Assembly (NCBI GenBank): GCA_002695005.1
Contig: NZNT01000006.1
Location: 1 to 64,000, forward strand
Origin: Maritimibacter sp.
Lineage (GTDB): Bacteria; Pseudomonadota; Alphaproteobacteria; Rhodobacterales; Rhodobacteraceae
Direction of reading: 5' to 3'
Length of the DNA: 64,000 nucleotides
The notes under the pieces were generated by a model. It was not told where the DNA came from, did no database searches, and saw nothing but the letters and a program-made list of their open reading frames with translations. The position numbers were made by a program, and so were the translations under genes. The stretch's first letter is position 1, and the number at the start of each line of letters is the position of its first letter. Positions 55,180 to 63,889 of this stretch are shown here, piece after piece.

Positions 55180-55332
55180 CCGGTCTCTCCCGTGACGCCG
55201 TCCATCTGCCCTGCCATCGTCCGTCCGCTGCCCCCCGGGTCCTGTCCCTGTCTCTACCGCGCCCGGCCTCATGCGGCAACGTTCACGGCCCCGCGTCCGG
55301 TCTGAATATGGCGGACCGGACGCGGACGCGCC

Positions 55333-55662
55333 TCAGCCGAACATCGCGTCCAGCTTGGCCGCGCAGATGAAATCGTTTTCCGACAACCCGCCGACCGAAT
55401 GGGTGGTGAAGCTCACCTCGGCATAGCCGTAGCCCAGCTTGATATCCGGATGGTGGTCCTCGGCCTCGGCCAGGTAGCCGACGCCGTTGACCAGCATCAG
55501 CGCCTTCGCGAAGCCCTTGGTCTTGTAACGACGGGTGAGCGTATCGCCGTCCACGCTCCACTCGCTGCTGATCTGCGCCGTCATCTCGTCCAGCGCCGCG
55601 CCCGTCAGTTGCGGCGTATCGGCGGGAAGGTCCTTGCAGCTCTTGTTCGTCAGGTCGCTCAT
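55333..55662 (-). CDS. phhB: Pterin-4a-carbinolamine dehydratase
   Basis: Dehydrates 4a-hydroxytetrahydrobiopterin to quinonoid dihydropterin, regenerating the cofactor of aromatic amino acid hydroxylases. The 109-residue protein has the family EDHHPDIKLGYGYAEVSFTTHSVGGLSENDFICAAKLD, with the catalytic His-His-Pro and His. No phenylalanine hydroxylase gene is in the window; the protein may also act elsewhere. GGAGGACAAC precedes ATG 55662; an in-frame ATG 4 codons upstream is an alternative. It is divergent from sufT across 280 bases. Confidence 0.93.
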   Translation of the reverse strand: MSDLTNKSCKDLPADTPQLTGAALDEMTAQISSEWSVDGDTLTRRYKTKGFAKALMLVNGVGYLAEAEDHHPDIKLGYGYAEVSFTTHSVGGLSENDFICAAKLDAMFG

Positions 55663-55946
55663 GTTGTCCTCCAATGCAATTGTGTCTGCCCCAACACGGG
55701 GCGCGCGGATGGGGTTCAGACGTGATGTGGTCCGATTGCCCCGTCAACGACCCTCATGCCGTCGAATCCCCGCACATGGCCGCCACCTGACCACATCGGC
55801 ACCGTTCGCGCCCCGGGCCAAACCGCGCTCCTCACCGTTTCGTGCGCCAAACACCCCCGAAACACCCCAAATCGCACCGTTTCGCCCCCCTAGACCTCGG
55901 GAACGCAAAAACCTATATGTTCAGTCAGGAATTGTAAGGACGCGTG

Positions 55947-56309
55947 ATGAACACCGAAAGCCCCAAGATGGAGGGAGCGCCCCTCATCCAACCGTCGAGC
56001 ACCGATCACCCGCTCTACGAGAAGGTGGTGGATGCATGCCGCTCGGTCTATGACCCGGAAATCCCGGTGAATATCTATGACCTCGGCCTCGTTTACACGA
56101 TCGACATTTCGGACGAAAACGACGTCTTCATCGCCATGACCCTCACCGCGCCGGGCTGCCCGGTGGCGGGTGAGATGCCGGGCTGGATCGTCGACGCGAT
56201 CAGCCCCGTCGAGGGGGTCAAGGGTGTCGACGTGGAACTCACCTGGGATCCGCCCTGGGGCATGGACATGATGTCCGACGAAGCGCGGCTTGAGCTGGGC
56301 TTCATGTAA
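55947..56309 (+). CDS. sufT: SUF-system Fe-S cluster assembly protein SufT (MIP18/DUF59 family)
   Basis: The 120-residue protein has the DUF59 signature with a conserved Cys: VVDACRSVYDPEIPVNIYDLGLVYTI, then LTAPGCPVAGEMPGW and the PPWG.DMMSDEARLELGF ending. SufT-type proteins help mature Fe-S proteins. Its genes usually follow sufBCDS; here only sufA follows, 111 bases downstream, so the main suf operon must be elsewhere. The ATG at 55947 has AAGGA 8 nt upstream. A GTG one codon earlier is an alternative start. Confidence 0.92.
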   Translation: MNTESPKMEGAPLIQPSSTDHPLYEKVVDACRSVYDPEIPVNIYDLGLVYTIDISDENDVFIAMTLTAPGCPVAGEMPGWIVDAISPVEGVKGVDVELTWDPPWGMDMMSDEARLELGFM

Positions 56310-56420
56310 CACACGGACCGGCCGCGCCCGTCGCGGCCCGTCGCACCGCCCGGCCCCGCCGGGGTGCTTGAGAACGCACCGCAGAAACCTTACCTTCAAA
56401 GTAAGGAAAAGGAGTCACCC

Positions 56421-56786
56421 ATGTTCGGTATTCCCGGCAAACAGGCCGTAACCCTCACCGACAAGGCCGCGGCCCAGATCGCCCGCCTGATGGAGAAGGA
56501 CGGCCATAAGGGCCTGCGCATCGGCGTCAAGAAGGGCGGCTGCGCGGGCATGGAATACACGATGGATTACGTCGACGAGGTCGACAAGAACGACGAGGTC
56601 GTCGAACAGGACGGCGCGGTGGTGATGATCGCGCCGATGGCCCAGATGTTCCTGTTCGGGACCGAGATCGACTATGAGACGTCCCTGCTGGAAAGCGGGT
56701 TCAAGTTCCGCAACCCCAACGTGGTCGACGAATGTGGCTGCGGCGAGTCGATCAAGTTCGACGAGAACATCGGAGCCGCCGAGTGA
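56421..56786 (+). CDS. sufA: Fe-S cluster carrier of the A-type (SufA/IscA/ErpA-like)
   Basis: The 121-residue protein has the HesB domain with the three cysteine ligands: VKKGGCAGMEYTMDY and the C-terminal DECGCGESI. Such proteins receive and pass on Fe-S clusters to targets. The ATG at 56421 has AAGGAG about 6-7 nt upstream; longer frames are non-coding. It follows sufT and overlaps the TfoX-like gene by GTGA, so the three form one unit. Confidence 0.94.
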   Translation: MFGIPGKQAVTLTDKAAAQIARLMEKDGHKGLRIGVKKGGCAGMEYTMDYVDEVDKNDEVVEQDGAVVMIAPMAQMFLFGTEIDYETSLLESGFKFRNPNVVDECGCGESIKFDENIGAAE

Positions 56787-57094
56787 GCGTCTCGGATGAC
56801 GACATCGCGCATGTCTACGAGGTTTTCGAAGGTCTGGAAGGCGTCACGCATCGCAAGATGATGGGTGGCGCCTCTTTCTATTGCGACGGCCAGATCTTCG
56901 CGATCATCTCGGCCTCCGGTCAGATCTATCTCAAGGCCAAGGGCGACTTCGCCGCTGCGCTCGCGGACGAAGGCGCGTCCAAGTTCTCGATGGAGGACGG
57001 GCGCACCATGGGCTACTGGACCCTCCCCGACGCGGCGGTGGACGACCCCGAGATCGCGACCGACTGGGCCCGGCGCGCACTCGCCGCACTCTGA
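56783..57094 (+). CDS. TfoX N-terminal domain protein
   Basis: The 103-residue protein has the TfoX N-terminal fold: VFEGLEGVTHRKMMGGASFYCDGQIFAIISASGQIYLKAKGDF, with the conserved aromatic and glycine positions. TfoX domains take part in competence regulation in some bacteria; here the C-terminal domain is missing, as in many alphaproteobacterial homologues of unknown function. Its GTG start overlaps the sufA stop by 4 bases. Downstream, tpiA begins after 60 bases. Confidence 0.87.
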   Translation: MSVSDDDIAHVYEVFEGLEGVTHRKMMGGASFYCDGQIFAIISASGQIYLKAKGDFAAALADEGASKFSMEDGRTMGYWTLPDAAVDDPEIATDWARRALAAL

Positions 57095-57154
57095 CCCCTT
57101 GTCCTTCCGGCCCCGCGCGTTACCCTCACACCAAATCCGGATGGGGAGAGGCAG

Positions 57155-57901
57155 ATGCGGCGCAAACTGGCAGCAGGCAACTGGAAGATGAACGGAACCG
57201 GCGCGGAACTCGCCGAGGTCCGCACGATCTGCGACACACACCAGGGCGCGGGGGTCGAGATCCTGCTCTGTCCACCCGCCACGCTCCTCCATCGCCTCTC
57301 TGAGGCCGCCAGCAGCGCCATCGCGACTGGCGGACAGGACTGCCACAAGGCCGAAAACGGCGCGCATACCGGCGACATTTCGGCGGGAATGCTGGCCGAC
57401 GCCGGGGCGAGCTATGTCATCCTGGGCCATTCCGAACGCCGCGAGGACCACGAGGAGACCGATCAGGACGTGCGCGAAAAAGCCCGCGCGGCACTGGCTG
57501 CGGGTCTCAAGGTCGTCATCTGCGTGGGTGAAACGCTTGAAGAACGCGACGCGGCCAATACGCTCGACATCATCGCCGGCCAGCTCGCAGGCTCCATCCC
57601 CGATGCCGTGACCGGCGACACGCTTGTCATCGCCTATGAGCCCATCTGGGCCATCGGCACCGGCAAGATCCCGACGCTCGACCAGATCGGCGAGGTCCAC
57701 GATTTCATCCGCTCGCGTCTCGAACAACGCTTCGGCTCCGGCGTGGGTCGGTCCGCGCGCATCCTGTACGGCGGGTCGGTCAAGCCGGGCAACGCGGCCG
57801 AGATTTTCGGCGTGTCCAACGTGGACGGCGCGCTCGTGGGCGGGGCCAGCCTGAAGGCCACGGATTTCTCTCCGATCATCGAGGCCCTTGAGAAAGCCTG
57901 A
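57155..57901 (+). CDS. tpiA: Triosephosphate isomerase
   Basis: Interconverts dihydroxyacetone phosphate and glyceraldehyde 3-phosphate. The 248-residue TIM barrel has Lys11 (GNWKMNG), His92 (ILGHSERRE), Glu162 ([11 protein letters not shown]), and the phosphate loop [11 protein letters not shown]. The ATG has GGGGAGAGGCAG upstream. The gene supplies flux from the Entner-Doudoroff and gluconeogenic routes; no other glycolytic gene is nearby. Confidence 0.98.
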   Translation: MRRKLAAGNWKMNGTGAELAEVRTICDTHQGAGVEILLCPPATLLHRLSEAASSAIATGGQDCHKAENGAHTGDISAGMLADAGASYVILGHSERREDHEETDQDVREKARAALAAGLKVVICVGETLEERDAANTLDIIAGQLAGSIPDAVTGDTLVIAYEPIWAIGTGKIPTLDQIGEVHDFIRSRLEQRFGSGVGRSARILYGGSVKPGNAAEIFGVSNVDGALVGGASLKATDFSPIIEALEKA

Positions 57902-57944
57902 CAGGGCCGCTACTCCTTAACACGTTAAACAAGGGAGGCCCGGG

Positions 57945-59345
57945 GTGGATCACGAAGACCTCAATCACTGGTCGAAACGCGCCGCCGACTGGGCGCGCGA
58001 CTATCACGCGGGGCTGCGCGAGCGCCCCGTGCGCCCCGACACCGCCCCCGGCGCCTTCCGCGCCCGGATCGAAGGGCCGGCGCCAGAAGAGCCCGAACCG
58101 ATCGAGACGATCTTCGACGATTTCGCCCGCCTCGTGCCCGACGCCATGACCCACTGGCAGCACCCCCGGTTCTTCGCCTACTTCCCCGCCAACGCCGCGC
58201 CCGCCTCGATGCTGGCCGAGCAACTGGCCAACGCCATCTCCGCCCAAGCGATGCTCTGGCAGACGGCCCCGGCGGCGAACGAGATGGAGGCGCTCGTCAT
58301 CGACTGGATGCGCGATGCAATGGGCCTGCCGGGCGACCTGACCGGCACGATCCACGACAGCGCCACCACCGCGACCTTCTCCGCCGTCACCACGATGCGC
58401 GAGAAAGCACTTGGGTTTCAGGGGATTGGCGACGGGCTTTCAGGTGCTCCGCGCCTGCGCATCTACGCCTCGGCACAGACACACTCATCCGTCGACAAGG
58501 CTGTGCGCCTGTGCGGCATCGGTCAGAACAACCTCGTGAAAGTGCCCGGCAAGGCGGGCGACCCGCTCTTTTCGATGGACCCCGCCGCGCTCGATGCCGC
58601 GATCCGCGCGGACCTCGAAGCGGGCCACACACCCGCGGGCGTCGTGCTCGCCACCGGCGGCACGTCCATCGGGGCCTGCGACGACATCGGCGCCTGTATC
58701 GACGTCGCCCGCGCCCATGACCTGCCCACGCATGTCGATGCGGCCTGGGCGGGGTCCGCCATGATCTGCCCGGAATTCAGGGACTTGTGGGCCGGTGTTG
58801 AGAAAGCTGATTCAATTGTCTTCAACCCGCACAAATGGCTCGGCGCGCAGTTCGACTGCTCGATCCAGTTCCTGCGCGACCCCGGACCACAGATTCAGGC
58901 GATGGGCCTGCGCCCCGACTACCTGCAAACCCCTGGCGCGGAGGAAATCGTCAATTACAACGAATGGACGCTCCCCCTCGGTCGCCGGTTCCGCGCACTC
59001 AAGATCTGGTTTCTCGTGCGATCCGAAGGGCTTGCAGGCCTGCGCTCACGTTTGCGAAACCACGTCACTTGGGCCGTCGAAGCCCGTGACGCCATCGCGG
59101 CCCTCGACGGGTTCGAGATCGTCACCGAACCGATCTTGTCGCTCTTCACCTTCCGCTACCGCGACGATGCGACCACCGCGCGGCTGCTTGACGCCGTGAA
59201 CCGCGACGGCCGCATCTACCTGACCCAGACCACGCATGAGGGCGCTTATGTCATCCGGATGCAGGTCGGGCAGTTTGACGTGACCCGCGAAGATGTCATG
59301 ATGGTCCCCGACGTTCTCTCCGAGATCGCCGGGAGCCTGCCATGA
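57945..59345 (+). CDS. PLP-dependent group II decarboxylase (aromatic-L-amino-acid decarboxylase-like)
   Basis: The 466-residue fold-type I PLP enzyme has the AADC family features: THWQHPRFFAYFPA, QTAPAANEMEALVIDW, the stacking His180, Asp265 (HVDAAW) and the Schiff-base Lys297 in FNPHKW, and a catalytic-loop region GLRPDYLQ. Such enzymes decarboxylate tryptophan, tyrosine, dopa or similar amino acids; some family members are aldehyde synthases. The substrate cannot be assigned. The GTG start has AAGGGAGG upstream. Its stop overlaps the TPM gene by ATGA, so the two are co-translated. Confidence 0.91.
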   Translation: MDHEDLNHWSKRAADWARDYHAGLRERPVRPDTAPGAFRARIEGPAPEEPEPIETIFDDFARLVPDAMTHWQHPRFFAYFPANAAPASMLAEQLANAISAQAMLWQTAPAANEMEALVIDWMRDAMGLPGDLTGTIHDSATTATFSAVTTMREKALGFQGIGDGLSGAPRLRIYASAQTHSSVDKAVRLCGIGQNNLVKVPGKAGDPLFSMDPAALDAAIRADLEAGHTPAGVVLATGGTSIGACDDIGACIDVARAHDLPTHVDAAWAGSAMICPEFRDLWAGVEKADSIVFNPHKWLGAQFDCSIQFLRDPGPQIQAMGLRPDYLQTPGAEEIVNYNEWTLPLGRRFRALKIWFLVRSEGLAGLRSRLRNHVTWAVEARDAIAALDGFEIVTEPILSLFTFRYRDDATTARLLDAVNRDGRIYLTQTTHEGAYVIRMQVGQFDVTREDVMMVPDVLSEIAGSLP

Positions 59346-60187
59346 TCCGACTCGTCGCCGTCCTCGCCCTCCTGTGGCCCACGCTGGCCAGCGCGCAAAG
59401 CTGGCCGGTTTATGAAAACACCTACGTCAACGACTACGCCAACGTCCTGCCCGACGACGTGGAGACCCGCGTCAAACGCCAGCTCGAAGTGCTGCGCGAG
59501 GAAACCGGGGTCGAGGCGACGGTCCTCACTCTGGGCTCGCGCGGCGGCTTCACGCCCACCAACACGATGGAAGACTTCGCCACCGGCCTGTTCAATCACT
59601 GGGGTATCGGTGACGCCTCGAGGAACGACGGCATCCTGATCCTCGTCCTGCGCGACGACCGGCAGATGCGCGTCGAACTGGGGTCGGGCTACGGCAGCGG
59701 CTTCAACCGCGAGGCGCAGGACATCATCGACCGCGTGTTCCTGCCCAAATTCCGCAACGACAAGTACGCCGAAGGCATCGAAGACGGTACGGACGCCGTG
59801 ATCGACCGTATCGCCTATGCCCACTGGAACGGCGAAGAACCTGCCCCCCGCTCCGACGGCGGCGGCGGCGTGCTCGGCTGGGTCATCGGCGTGCTGGCGG
59901 TGGGCGGCGGCCTGCTTGCCGCGTTTTCACGGCAGATCCGCGACCGGCTGTCGCGCTGCCCCAACTGTGGCGAGCGCGGCATCCAAACCAAGCGCAACCG
60001 GCTTCAGGCCGCGACCCGCTCCCGCACCGGCACGGGCGAAAAGATCACCGATTGCCCGCATTGCGGCCACCACTCGATCATCCCCTACACGATCCCGATG
60101 ATTACAAGTTCCTCCTCCTCGTCCTCCTCGGGCGGCTCCTTCGGGGGCGGGTCGAGCTCCGGCGGCGGCGCCTCGGGCAGTTGGTAG
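59342..60187 (+). CDS. TPM-domain membrane protein with zinc ribbon
   Basis: The 281-residue protein has a signal peptide (1-18), a TPM domain (about 25-160: VNDYANVLPDDVE, GIGDASRNDGILILV, LGSGYG), one transmembrane helix (about 172-192), then a short zinc-ribbon-like segment CPNCGERGIQT ... CPHCGHHS and a Ser/Gly-rich tail. TPM domains are linked to membrane-protein quality control and photosystem repair in plants. The zinc-ribbon segment lies after the membrane helix, probably inside the cell. It is co-translated with the decarboxylase. Function unknown. Confidence 0.85.
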   Translation: MIRLVAVLALLWPTLASAQSWPVYENTYVNDYANVLPDDVETRVKRQLEVLREETGVEATVLTLGSRGGFTPTNTMEDFATGLFNHWGIGDASRNDGILILVLRDDRQMRVELGSGYGSGFNREAQDIIDRVFLPKFRNDKYAEGIEDGTDAVIDRIAYAHWNGEEPAPRSDGGGGVLGWVIGVLAVGGGLLAAFSRQIRDRLSRCPNCGERGIQTKRNRLQAATRSRTGTGEKITDCPHCGHHSIIPYTIPMITSSSSSSSSGGSFGGGSSSGGGASGSW

Positions 60188-60266
60188 GCGGCGCCTTGCC
60201 GAAAAAGCGGCAAAGTGACCGTTACGTTAACGGAACCTTCGCTGTTTCACGCGTTACACTGAGGTC

Positions 60267-60911
60267 ATGACCCGCTTTGTGCTGAAAGAAACCCTTGCCG
60301 AACACATCGCCGACGGCGTGCTCCACGTCATCGGCGTGGTGGCGGCTGTCGCCGGGGCCAGCGTGCTGCTGACATGGGCGGCGCTCTCGGTCGAGGGGGC
60401 GCATCTCGCGGCCCTCGTGCCCTATGCCATCGGCCTCATCGCCACCTTCGCCTTCTCGGCGGCCTACAACATGACGCTCCATGCCCCCACCCGCGCGGTG
60501 CTGCGCCGGTTCGACCACGCGGCCATCTACCTGATGATCGCCGGAACCTACACGCCGGTCGCGCTGATCGGGGTCGGCGGCGGCTATGGCATCGCACTCG
60601 CCACGGCAAGCTGGGCCATCGCGCTCATCGGGGTGTCGCTCAAGGTGATCTGGTTCGACCGGATCGAGCGGCTGGGCTTCTGGCTTTACATCGCGCAGGG
60701 CTGGCTCTGCCTCGCCGCCATCGGCCCCATCGTCGCGGCCCTTCCCGCCGCCGCGCTGGTCCTGCTGGTCATCGGCGGACTGGTCTACACCGTCGGCACG
60801 ATTTTCTACCACAAGGCCCTGCCCTACGCCCGCGCGATCTGGCACGGCCACGTCCTCGCTGCCGCCGCCACGCACTACGTTGCCGTGCTCATGGTCGTGC
60901 GTCTGGCCTGA
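60267..60911 (+). CDS. Hemolysin III (PAQR) family membrane protein
   Basis: The 214-residue protein has seven predicted membrane helices and the PAQR signature residues: the DHAAIYLMIAGTYTPVAL region, ADGVLHVIGV near the start, and the C-terminal HGHVLAAAATHY with metal-site histidines. Hemolysin III-like bacterial proteins are membrane enzymes or transporters; real haemolytic action is doubtful. ATG 60267 is preceded by a weak GAGG about 5-6 nt upstream. No neighbour suggests its role. Confidence 0.9.
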   Translation: MTRFVLKETLAEHIADGVLHVIGVVAAVAGASVLLTWAALSVEGAHLAALVPYAIGLIATFAFSAAYNMTLHAPTRAVLRRFDHAAIYLMIAGTYTPVALIGVGGGYGIALATASWAIALIGVSLKVIWFDRIERLGFWLYIAQGWLCLAAIGPIVAALPAAALVLLVIGGLVYTVGTIFYHKALPYARAIWHGHVLAAAATHYVAVLMVVRLA

Positions 60912-61026
60912 GCCACGCGCGAATTTCCGCCACCCTCTCACGGCGGCGTGACAGCCTGCCCCGCTTCGCGTAGACTCTGGCCCAATCCGGGCGCAGACCC
61001 GGCAGCCAGACATGAGGCGACGGGCA

Positions 61027-61593
61027 ATGAACACATACACCAGACGCGGATTCCTTCTGGTCGCGGGCGGCGCAGGTGCGAGCCTCGCACTTGCGGGCTG
61101 CGACAACGGCCTTGCATCCCAAGGCTCCGGCACCATCGACGCGCGGGTCGATGCGACGCTGAACTACCTTTTCTCCAGTTATCCCGAGGCGACGGATCTG
61201 CGCGACAAGTCGGTCGGCATGTTGGTCATGCCGCTGGTGACCGAGGCCGGCGTTCTGGTCGGCGGCGCCTATGGGCGCGGCGCGCTCCGGGTCGGCGGGG
61301 CGACGGTGGACTACTATTCCCAGACCAAGGCCAGCATCGGCATCCAGATCGGCGCGCAGCAATACGCGCATGTGCTGTTCTTCATGACCGAGGATGCCCT
61401 GGGCGAGTTCCGCTATTCCCCCGGCTGGGTCGCGGGCGCGGACGTGAAATACGCCGTCGTGAACGAAGGCGACCGGTTCTCGGCAGACACGCTGGCGGGC
61501 TCTTCCCCCGTCGTTGCGATGGTCTTCGGCACAGCGGGCCTGATCGTCGGCGCGACCGTCGAAGGATCGAAATACACCCGCATCCTGCCCTGA
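61027..61593 (+). CDS. SYLF/YSC84-like lipoprotein with Tat-type signal
   Basis: The 188-residue protein has an N-terminal TRRGFLLVAGGAGASLALAGC, a twin-arginine motif followed by a hydrophobic stretch and a lipobox Cys, so it should be exported folded and lipid-anchored. The mature part has the SYLF/YSC84-like core: VGMLVMPLVTEAGVLVGGAYGRGALRV, IGIQIGAQQYAHVLFF and VVAMVFGTAGLIVGATVEGSKYTRI. Such domains bind lipids in eukaryotes; the bacterial role is unknown. ATG 61027 is preferred over an ATG five codons upstream (61012). Confidence 0.82.
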   Translation: MNTYTRRGFLLVAGGAGASLALAGCDNGLASQGSGTIDARVDATLNYLFSSYPEATDLRDKSVGMLVMPLVTEAGVLVGGAYGRGALRVGGATVDYYSQTKASIGIQIGAQQYAHVLFFMTEDALGEFRYSPGWVAGADVKYAVVNEGDRFSADTLAGSSPVVAMVFGTAGLIVGATVEGSKYTRILP

Positions 61594-61656
61594 CGCGGTG
61601 TGAGGCGCTCGGACCGTGTGGCTAGTACAGCGACACGGTCTTCGCCGACTGACGCC

Positions 61657-62262
61657 TCAGGCCGTCGCGCCGGTCATGGCGAAGGCAAGGTAGAGCACGA
61701 GGATCGCCGCGATCCATGACGCCGCGACGCGCCAGCCGATGCGCGTCACCTCCCCGTCCCAGCGTTCCAGCATGGATCGGGCGAGGCCCGCGATGGCCGC
61801 TGTCGCGATGTTCGCCGCAACGAACAACCCCAGCCGGATCGCGACCCCGATCTCGGTGACCGTATGCCCCTCCAGCGAGGCGGCCATTACCACGCCCCCC
61901 ATGAGGCCCGCCAGAACCGGTAGCGCAGGCCCCAGTCGCCCAAGCGGCGCCACGGCGGCGAGCCCGCCGAGCACCAGCCCGAAGGCCAGCGGGACGAGCG
62001 CGATCCACGGCCCCACAAGCGGCGCGAGCGCCATGCCCGCAACCTGCCCGATCAGGAACGCGGGCCAGGCCGCCATCATGCCGTCGGCCTTCCACAACGC
62101 CAGCGTCACGGCAAGCGCGGCCAGCGGCAGGATCAGACCGGGGGTGGCGAGGATCACGCCCGCCCCCTCCAGGAACGCGCCATAGGCATCCCGGCCGGTC
62201 GAGAAGGCATGGGCATGTGCCGCGCCGGGAACCAGCGCGGCGAGAAGGGCGAGGCGCTTCAC
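61657..62262 (-). CDS. HupE/UreJ-like membrane protein 2
   Basis: The 201-residue protein has a signal-like start (VKRLALLAALVPGAAHAHAF) with a His near the mature end, followed by about six hydrophobic helices and no catalytic motif. The neighbour encoded 4 bases upstream is a classical HupE, so this is likely its diverged paralogue or partner. HupE/UreJ proteins move nickel or cobalt. The GTG start overlaps the upstream stop by 4 bases, so both are co-translated. The longer frame to 62889 belongs to the neighbour's DNA. Confidence 0.78.
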   Translation of the reverse strand: MKRLALLAALVPGAAHAHAFSTGRDAYGAFLEGAGVILATPGLILPLAALAVTLALWKADGMMAAWPAFLIGQVAGMALAPLVGPWIALVPLAFGLVLGGLAAVAPLGRLGPALPVLAGLMGGVVMAASLEGHTVTEIGVAIRLGLFVAANIATAAIAGLARSMLERWDGEVTRIGWRVAASWIAAILVLYLAFAMTGATA

Positions 62263-62843
62263 GCGACGCCGAAGAGGAACGCCGCCCCGACAGCCGCGAT
62301 CACACCACCCGCGGCGCGCACCACGACCCGACCGGCGGCCGACCCGACCAGCAAACCAAGCGCGATACCCGCAAGGTGCAGTGCGCCGGTGCCGATCACG
62401 AAGCCGATGCCGTAGGCAAAGGGATTCGCGGCTTCCGGCAGCTCGGTCCCATGCGCATGGCCGTGAAAGATCGCGAAGACCCCCACGATCACCGCAGCGA
62501 CCCAGAGCGGCGCACGCACCGCGAAGACGATCAAGAGGCCCAGCACGACCCCGGACAAGGCGATCCCCGCCTCGACCGCCGGGATCGGCACACCGAGCAC
62601 ACCAAGGGCGCCGCCGAAGGCCATGACCAGCGGGAACACCACCGGCAGGATCCAGATTGCGGGCTTGCCGAGGAACGCGCCCCAAAGACCGACCGCGACC
62701 ATCGCGATCACATGGTCCCAGCCGAGGATCGGGTGGGTGAAACCGGAAATGAACCCGCCCACGTCCGAGTCGGTATGGGCCTGGGCCGCCCCGGCCAGCA
62801 GGATGAGCGGCAGCGCCGCAGCGAACTTGGAAAACGTGGACAT
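62259..62843 (-). CDS. hupE: HupE/UreJ-family metal transporter
   Basis: The 194-residue protein has a signal peptide (ending AQAHTDSD), the family motif HPILGWDHVIAMVAVGLWGAFL (His-Pro and Asp-His metal ligands), VEAGIALSGVVLG and FAIFHGHAHGTELP. HupE proteins diffuse nickel into the cell for hydrogenase, and UreJ does so for urease; neither enzyme is encoded in the window, so the metal user is elsewhere. It is the first gene of a pair. Start ATG 62843 is chosen from the signal peptide. Confidence 0.9.
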   Translation of the reverse strand: MSTFSKFAAALPLILLAGAAQAHTDSDVGGFISGFTHPILGWDHVIAMVAVGLWGAFLGKPAIWILPVVFPLVMAFGGALGVLGVPIPAVEAGIALSGVVLGLLIVFAVRAPLWVAAVIVGVFAIFHGHAHGTELPEAANPFAYGIGFVIGTGALHLAGIALGLLVGSAAGRVVVRAAGGVIAAVGAAFLFGVA

Positions 62844-62948
62844 GAAAATCTCCCTGATTAAAGCGTCTGCTATCGCGCCATTCCTTCAAGACACGCTAGC
62901 GGAGGCCGCAGGGTTTCACCACGACCCCGCGAAAATGTGACCGGCAGC

Positions 62949-63812
62949 TTACCGCAGCCGCCGGATGAGCGAGGAGGTATCCCAACGGTTCCCGCCCATG
63001 TTCTGCACATCCTTGTAAAACTGGTCCACCAGCGCCGTGACAGGCAGCGCGGCGCCCATCTGGTTGCCTTCAGCCAGGCAGATGGCCAGGTCCTTGCGCA
63101 TCCAGTCGACCGCGAAGCCATGCTCGAATTCGTCGTCCAGCATCGTTTCGTGCCGGTTAACCATCTGCCAGCTTCCGGCGGCCCCGCCGGAAATCGCCTC
63201 GACCACGGCGCGCCCGTCGAGCCCGGCCTTCTCGGCAAAGGCCAGACCTTCGGACAGGCCCTGAACGAGCCCGGCGATGCAGATCTGGTTGACCATCTTG
63301 GTGAGCTGCCCGGCGCTGACCTCGCCCATCCGCTTCACGGATTTGCCATAGGCCTGCATGATCGGCTCGGCCTTGGCGAACGTGTCCTCGGCGCCCCCGC
63401 ACATGATGGCGAGCGCGCCGTTCTCGGCCCCGGCCTGCCCGCCGGAGACGGGCGCATCGACGTATCCCACGCCCTGTTCCGCGGCGGCCTCGGCCATGTC
63501 GTTGGTGACCATCGCCGACACCGTCGTGTGATCAACGAAGATCGCGCCCGTGCCCATGCCCGCGAACGCCCCGTCATCGGCCGTGCAGATCGCGCGCAGG
63601 TCGTCGTCATTGCCCACGCAGGCCATGACGAACTCGGCCCCCTCGGCCGCCTCGCGCGGGGTCGCCGCAGAGGCCCCGCCATGTTCCTTGACCCAAGCCT
63701 CGGCCTTGGCCGCCGTGCGGTTGTAGACCGTGACTTCATGCCCCTTGGCGGCAAGGTGGCCCGCCATCGGGTATCCCATCACGCCCAGCCCCAGAAACGC
63801 GCACTTGGCCAT
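62949..63812 (-). CDS. 3-hydroxyisobutyrate dehydrogenase-family oxidoreductase
   Basis: The 287-residue NAD(P)-dependent beta-hydroxyacid dehydrogenase has the N-terminal FLGLGVMGYPMAGHL (GxGxxG), the substrate motif VDAPVSGGQAGAENGALAIM (DAPVSGG), the catalytic Lys in GQLTKMVNQ and a C-terminal KDLAICLAEG. It fits 3-hydroxyisobutyrate dehydrogenase or tartronate semialdehyde reductase; the two cannot be told apart here. ATG 63812 has GGGAGAG upstream. It is divergent from the penicillin acylase-like gene. Confidence 0.92.
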   Translation of the reverse strand: MAKCAFLGLGVMGYPMAGHLAAKGHEVTVYNRTAAKAEAWVKEHGGASAATPREAAEGAEFVMACVGNDDDLRAICTADDGAFAGMGTGAIFVDHTTVSAMVTNDMAEAAAEQGVGYVDAPVSGGQAGAENGALAIMCGGAEDTFAKAEPIMQAYGKSVKRMGEVSAGQLTKMVNQICIAGLVQGLSEGLAFAEKAGLDGRAVVEAISGGAAGSWQMVNRHETMLDDEFEHGFAVDWMRKDLAICLAEGNQMGAALPVTALVDQFYKDVQNMGGNRWDTSSLIRRLR

Positions 63813-63889
63813 GTCACTCTCCCTTGATTGCACCTGTGTGTCGGAGCCTTTAATGAACGGGGGCAGCGGACAGGTCAACAAAGGGTCCC

